Source: Pararge aegeria (lineage: Eukaryota > Arthropoda > Insecta > Lepidoptera > Nymphalidae). From it: a stretch of DNA of 64,000 nucleotides. Position 1 is the stretch's first letter, and every line of letters starts with the position of its first letter. The stretch spans positions 13,596,001 through 13,660,000 of the forward strand of contig NC_053189.1 of NCBI RefSeq assembly GCF_905163445.1, written 5' to 3'. A model generated the notes under the pieces. The model searched no databases. It had not been told where the DNA came from and worked only from the letters and a program-made list of their open reading frames with translations. The translations under genes and the position numbers were made by a program. Positions 58,088 to 64,000 of the stretch are shown piece by piece.

Positions 58088-59339
58088 CAAAAATCTCCAT
58101 GTTATTAATGTCTTAGTGCTGGGCACGACTGCCTCTTTTTGAGAGAGATTTAGATATTAATCCCTCCAACCTGCATCACAATATGTTAGCACAGTGTCAG
58201 AATAATAACCGGTAGGTACCATTAGCTTTGTAAGCCAAAGGGCTGGACAATACTATCTTCCTAAATCCTGTCTGGTACAGAAACTTCTTGAGAGAAAAAT
58301 TTATTATTTGAACTTGTCTTTTAGTCAAACCTATGAATCCTGTATATAGGAAGAGAATTGGCAGGGGAGCTAAAAATTGTTAGGTTAGGCTAGCTAGAGG
58401 CACTACCAACGATCTCTTGATCGGCAGTCAAACGGGCTAGCTATAGATCAACAGGGAACTTATCAATAGGTCAATTCAATGAATTCGCCATATCTTAAGG
58501 GGACACGCGTTTTGTGAAACTTATGAAGAATAAGATCCGTCTGTTGTACCTATCATTTTCCAGTTCAGATAAACTCTGTAACGAACCCATTACATATTGT
58601 TCTCATGTACCTTCGTAATGCCCAAAAGTGAAATCAGCAATAAATCGCAACTTTTGGTCATTTCCTGTTTTCCTTACAATTTCTTACGTCCTACCATTCC
58701 AAATTTGTATGGTAAAAATAAAAGTTGTATATAATCCGAGGTCGAATCTAAAGTAGTAAAGTATCGATAACATATGCCCTGCCTATGTTCGATTTATATG
58801 ATATTTATATGATATTATGGATCTATCTGGTTTTAATGAATTAGGTATAAGTTTGTGTAACAAACACAAAATATACGGCCTATTCGGTTCTGTACAAATT
58901 AAGAAATCAGTGCACACCTGTTCTCCGCAATTATATTACAATAATAATGGTCAAAATTCAGTTATCGTTGTATTTTTGTTAACACTCACAAAAACTCAAT
59001 AACGCTATAATAATATAGTTGAGTTGGCTAAATAAAATATTGTAAGTTCGGTAATGTATAGCTATAGTTTGCGAGGAGTAACATATTCCGAGGCATCGTA
59101 TACCTCTAAAGTTTATCACAACAAAATTACTTATGATCCCGCAAAACTATTGTTTTTCGGGGATAAAAAGTATTATTCTTCAGGTATCCTATCTATGCAA
59201 AATTTTGCCCAGATTGGTGCTATAGTTTAGACGTACATAGGCAAAAAATAAATAAAGCAACAAAATACCCTTATAAAGTCAATATAAATATTTATTAAAA
59301 TAAAAAATTTACTAGGTAAGTCATTTTATTATAATATTT

Positions 59340-59545
59340 ACTAACTGTTGCCCACATTCCTCGTCCGCGTGTTTTACGGTATTTTACAAACACTTGGGAA
59401 CTGTTTGTTTCCGAGGAAAAAGTACTGTTTAACTGTCTGTCCTTTAAATAATTCTGTCCAAAAATCATGTTGATTGGCTTCTTTATTAGGACGTGAAGGA
59501 AGGAAAAGGAAATAAGCACACTTTCGCATTTATAATATTAGTTAG
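59340..59545 (+). mobile_element. RTE/Helitron-like repeat end
   Basis: It starts 'ctaactgttgcccacattcctcgtccgcgtg' and ends 'cactttcgcatttataatattagtta'. Both are standard ends of a highly repeated lepidopteran element. There is no ORF. Confidence 0.55.
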
Positions 59546-59754
59546 ATCAAATGTTTTAAGATTTTGGATTAATACAATTCGTTACTGGTATCGTCATCTT
59601 ATTAATTATCAACGACGTCGACTGATATACATTGATCTAAAATATTAAGTAGTGTAGTTACTGGCATATTACGTTAGTAGGTACGCTACGCAGGCATATT
59701 ATAAAACTGTTACATATTATATCGTATTATTGTTGTGTTTTAATATCAAAAGGC

Positions 59755-59915
59755 GGCTTCAAAAAGAGCAATCTGCTGAGTTCCTTACCATTCTTCTCTA
59801 TAGAATCTGGCTTCTGAACCGGTGGTAGAGTCACTACAGACAGACTGACTTGATGTTACAAAAGTACTAAGCCTACTTGAAAAAAAAAAATTTAATTTTG
59901 AAGTTTGAATTTCAC
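59755..59915 (+). mobile_element. LINE 3' end
   Basis: The relic '...gctgagttccttaccattcttctc...ggtggtagagtcactacagacagactg' is followed by 'aagcctacttgaaaaaaaaa'. It is parallel to the copy at 14550-14700. Confidence 0.55.
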
Positions 59916-62577
59916 TACATAGTCTATTATTATACATAGCACTAAATTTATATAGTGTAATAAAAATATAGTGCGACCTTGCGATGAACGCTTCAGGTCT
60001 GAATGCTATCGACTTTTTTCTTACAAATCGAAGGCATTGATAAATATGAAATATCATGTTTACACATGAGTACAGTGTAGTTATGTTTTTTATGTCTTAT
60101 TAAACGCTTATTTAATTCTAATTAACTGCCAGATTGTGTTAAGTAATTATTTTTCACAACTTGTTGTTTATTATAACGTACAAGGTAAATACGTGTTTTA
60201 TATGAATTCAGAATAGCTTAAGCTTATGTATGGTAACCCAAAGTGCTTTGTTTTTTGAAAACCAATCTACACTTCAACCATATTTACAATACTGAAACAC
60301 ATTAGAACTTAGTTTTTCAAACATGTGTCTAACTGATGGGTGTGTTTTAACTTATTGGTACAAATTAAGTTTATAAATATAGTTCTGAGAAAATAAATTA
60401 ATGTTTTCCTTCCATATTTACTTATGAAAAATACGACTTAGACGAAAACAGTTTGAGGTTGAATTTAAAGCAGTCTAACCATGTGAGAGTTATGCGAGTT
60501 ACTATCAGCATATCTCGATTTAATTTACTGCTAGTTTGTCAAACATATGCCCGCAATCTGCATCGTGATCTATACTCGTTGGTTGGTATATAAATTAAGC
60601 ACCTATTTGTGGTACACCTGGTCATGTTATTAAACTGCTGTGATTTATGTGATTCGTTGGAATGTTTATTAAAGATACTGAAATAGTCAGTCGGTCTATT
60701 TTTGTGGAGACAATTTTGATACAACTAATTTGATCTCATAAAATAAAATTCATTTTAGTCTGTATTTATGTGAACATCCATTGCTGGTCTTATTAACCCG
60801 CACCACTATTTACAGATTTGTTGAAAGTTATTTCTTCAAAAGTTAATAAAAAAAAATATATACATATTAATTAATTCGAATTCCTATTATAAATTTTATT
60901 GCCATATCTACCTGTAAGTTAGAAGCCGATAAGTATCTTCTAACTTATATGCTTGTAGGTAAATTTTATTTTATGAATAATTACTTTCAGTTAATCAGAA
61001 TAAATTTGGCATTGCCAAACAATATGGTTTATTTAAGATGACAATTTATTGAGGTTATCAGCTTATGTTAGCATTACTTGGATATAAAAACTTAAAGTAT
61101 CAGCCATTTGTGTCACAATCGACGGTTCATGTACCCGCTTTACCACATTTGTAGAACGTTTGAGATGTGATAGTCTTGTGTTACTATTATTTTGTAATGG
61201 TTTAACCTTGGTAACAGTTTAGAATTTGTAAGGTAGGTAACTGATTTCAGTAACATAATATTTTCATTATTCTTCTAAGTTGATATTAAGAAAATTAACC
61301 TTCAAACAGAGCAACCTTGTTGTTTTTAAATCAGCGTAAGTTATTTTATGTAATTGCTGTGTCTCAAATGACTTACAAATACAAACCTCTCCTTACAAGC
61401 TTAGACCCTCCATGTTCAACTAATTCGGGATGTTGGGCTTTAAAAATCAGGAATTCCTAGAACTACGACACCAATGAGGTCATTATTTTAAATGATGAAA
61501 GTTTTTATTGATGTTAAATTATTTTAAGTGTCCTTTGATAACCCATTGGGCATGACTTGTTAACATATAATAATTACATATTCAAATCAAAATTGTGTAC
61601 AGAAATTTTATTAAGGATGAAATTTAGTTTACTATCTAAACAAATATAATAAATTAATTGTTATTACAAGAAATTAAATTGAAAATCACTAGTGTTCAAA
61701 TAAATTGTAAACTTTCTAAAATTTTGAGAACAATTCAAGTCAAGCCACATTTAGGTAAGCCTTAAAGCTTATTGCATATCTCATCAAATTAATAGATGAA
61801 AATTGCCAACGTGAATTGACTGTATCTTTATTGGAGAAATCGTATTACAGCTTATATACAAATACGAAGAAATTAAATTAAGTATTATTTTTTAAAGTTA
61901 CATCGTTACTATTGTATAAACATAAATTATGTTCCCTTTCTTATTTTCAGTAATTGAAAATGTTTTGTCAAAATCCTCACAAATCATATCTTTGATTTGT
62001 ATCTTGAAAGCAAGAGTAGATCTGAATCGCGATTACATTCAAAAATGATCTGTCATGCTTTTTTATGAATATAAAATTACTTTAGAGTCACAAATGCAAC
62101 ATAACTAGTTATGTCATCGTGAATTATGCTACGGTCATGAAACTTAGGCTCTGCGTAAACAGAGACACTTGTGTTTCTTGCGTTAGATACATTTGTATGT
62201 AACACGAGACACAAGTGTCATTGAACATTTTTTATACCATCAATAGGAGAGGCGGACAACTGGGGGTGTCCAATTTTTTAATTCCACCACCAGTAGCCCT
62301 TGACTGCAATCTTACCGTCCGGGCCGTTATCATGTCATCTAAGACGGAAGAGGACTGACTTGTTATGGGATGTTATATTAATTCCATTTCCCTAACACCG
62401 GTTCGAGGTGAAATCGTACTGGATTGCTAAATCAAAAAGTCAAAAATAATACTTTCAGTAAACACACAAATTGCCAATCAAAAATAATTCAGTGTGAAGA
62501 ACTCGGAAAGAAATGCTATAAATAAATTTCTATGTAAGAGTTTAACGTTATAGTCACCTGAGTTTAACAAAATACAT

Positions 62578-62620
62578 TATAAAAGGACCGCATCGAGTGT
62601 CCAACTGTTGCCAGTGTCTA
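62578..62620 (+). promoter_or_regulatory. Candidate TATA-type core promoter without a visible gene
   Basis: TATAAAAGG at 62578-62586 is followed about 30 bp later by GCCAGTG, close to the arthropod initiator TCAGT. No ORF follows directly, so any gene would need a spliced leader exon and coding exons beyond the window. Confidence 0.35.
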
Positions 62621-63712
62621 GTGTAGCAACTGTTTATAGTTAAGTATGCATATGTGTCTTTGTATTATTTTCTTTCTTATTTGTATTTATATGTGTATTC
62701 ATTTATCCTTGTTTCGTATTTGTTCCATTTAGTGTGTTAAATGATATGTTCTCAATTTTTAACACACTTTAATCACTTGAATATCTTTTCATTTATTTTT
62801 AGTCTACCTGTCCACTTTTTAGATTGGTAGAAAATGCCTGTTATTTGCATTAAGTTTCACCTATGTATATGATTTTCTTTAATCTGTTTGTGAAATAAAG
62901 AATTAAAACAAGCGAACAACTAACTGTATTCAGTTGCCCATACCCACAAGACACAGCGATCGCAGTTTCCTGTGATAGAATTCCGTAACATAGAGACTTT
63001 TTCTCACTCAAAGTAAGAAAAGTATCTACTTTTGCACAGTGCCTGGGTTTTCTAAAATAAAGTCTGATTTGCCTCGTAAAATAAACAGTGCACCTTTGAC
63101 CCGGCACATGTACTCCACTTTCGCTGTCTATTAAAAGCGATGTGTAATTATAGTAATATGGTTTCTGGTTTGAGAGATTGAACCGGTTGAGAGGATGGAG
63201 GAATTACCTGTTATTGAAAGTAAAAGTAGATTTAAGCAAAATGTTTTAAGATGAACTTTTTTTGTTTTAAGTTGGGATACGATATGTTCTACTTTCAGCT
63301 ACCTAAACTTCCGTGGTTAAACAGCTTTTTTTAGTTTTAAAGTACTGAATCTAAACATTTGTATTTACTTTATGTTTTTGAAATATAGATTGAAAGGTTC
63401 CAGGTTCGATTAGTTCAATATCACTGTCTCAGATTTGATTGATGATGAAATTGCTCTTTGGTTAAGTGCCTGTCCGTCCGTATTAAGGAGCTTTATAATT
63501 ATTAAAATTCCTTATTTTCAAAGGAACTTTAATTAATATAAAATAAATATTACGTAAATCACAAATATTAAACAAACTCATAGTCGCATAAAAAAATTAA
63601 CATTATATGAATATCTTTATTTGACAGAAGCTCTCTAAACAGCATTAGATTATTTTTTTGTTGAAACACATTTTTAAGGGACAATAAACTTTAATTTAAT
63701 ATTTTAAAGCCA

Positions 63713-63730
63713 TTCGTTCGTTCGTTCGTT
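63713..63730. repeat. (CGTT)n microsatellite
   Basis: About four and a half CGTT units. Confidence 0.9.
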
Positions 63731-64000
63731 AAAGTTAAAACTTATTATTTTGTTTTGTTTCAATAATATTCTGAAGAAACATTTGAGAAAATATTTCCCG
63801 GTATTTAAAATGTCTAATATGTTAAATTTTATAATAAGAAAATTGCACCTGCTGGTAAGTGGCGATGCAGACAAAAGTGGATGCCAACTTAACTAGAAGG
63901 AGTATTTCAGTTTCAAAACGCTTATCCCTAATAGGTTTAGACGCAGCTACAAAAGGCGAAAGTTATGTTATCAAATCTTGTTAACTGAATTATTCTTAAT

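Larger units (their letters stand above)
58088..64000. other. Noncoding right end with repeat fragments
   Basis: No coding sequence was recognised. Contents seen: repeat fragments (59340-59545, 59755-59915), an 11-bp hairpin (60915-60947), a TATA-type promoter candidate (62578), weak SINE-tail fragments near 62280-62400 and 63845-63910, and a (CGTT)n run at 63713-63730. Confidence 0.45.

Overview
The window is a 64 kb piece of an AT-rich insect nuclear genome. It is almost certainly lepidopteran. The genes have many short GT-AG exons. The spaces between exons are packed with tRNA-headed SINEs, LINE 3' tails of the 'cctacttgaataaa ... gactttgac' type and other repeats that I recognise as moth and butterfly families. 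I see no bacterial, plasmid, viral or CRISPR features.

Layout, left to right. At 789-1201 (-) lie the first two coding exons of CstF64, a pre-mRNA 3'-end processing factor; the rest of the gene is off the left edge. At 3395-5101 (+) is an intact single-exon SHOC2/Sur-8 leucine-rich-repeat gene, divergent from CstF64. At 8581-13007 (-) is a complete five-exon Rho-family GTPase, Mtl (Mig-2-like), convergent with SHOC2. At 13806-19255 (+) is a five-exon PET + 3xLIM gene, testin, divergent from Mtl across about 800 bp. At 21030-21398 (-) is prefoldin subunit 6. At 23887-27480 (-) is a long, very hydrophilic Asn/Asp/Glu/Lys/Ser-rich ORF of about 1,190 residues that I do not recognise; it contains a degenerate repeat of about 62 residues. 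At 30418-51898 (-) are 13 phase-consistent exons of a secreted animal haem peroxidase (chorion-peroxidase type); its start codon exon was not found. From 51899 to 64000 I see no convincing coding sequence, only repeats, hairpins and one orphan TATA-type promoter candidate.

The genes do not form an operon or a pathway cluster. They are an ordinary mix: RNA processing, Ras/MAPK scaffolding, actin and cell-polarity signalling (Mtl and testin share a divergent promoter region and both act on the cytoskeleton), protein folding, and an extracellular oxidase. The most unusual items are the unrecognised repeat protein, a 24-nt exact copy of peroxidase coding sequence 3.4 kb beyond that gene, a SINE interrupted by an inverted copy of its own neighbouring segment, and a set of short perfect hairpins (16-22 bp arms) scattered through noncoding DNA.

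Limits: exon boundaries were assigned by eye from splice consensus, phase continuity and protein-family similarity known to me. Untranslated exons, repeat family names and repeat edges are approximate.
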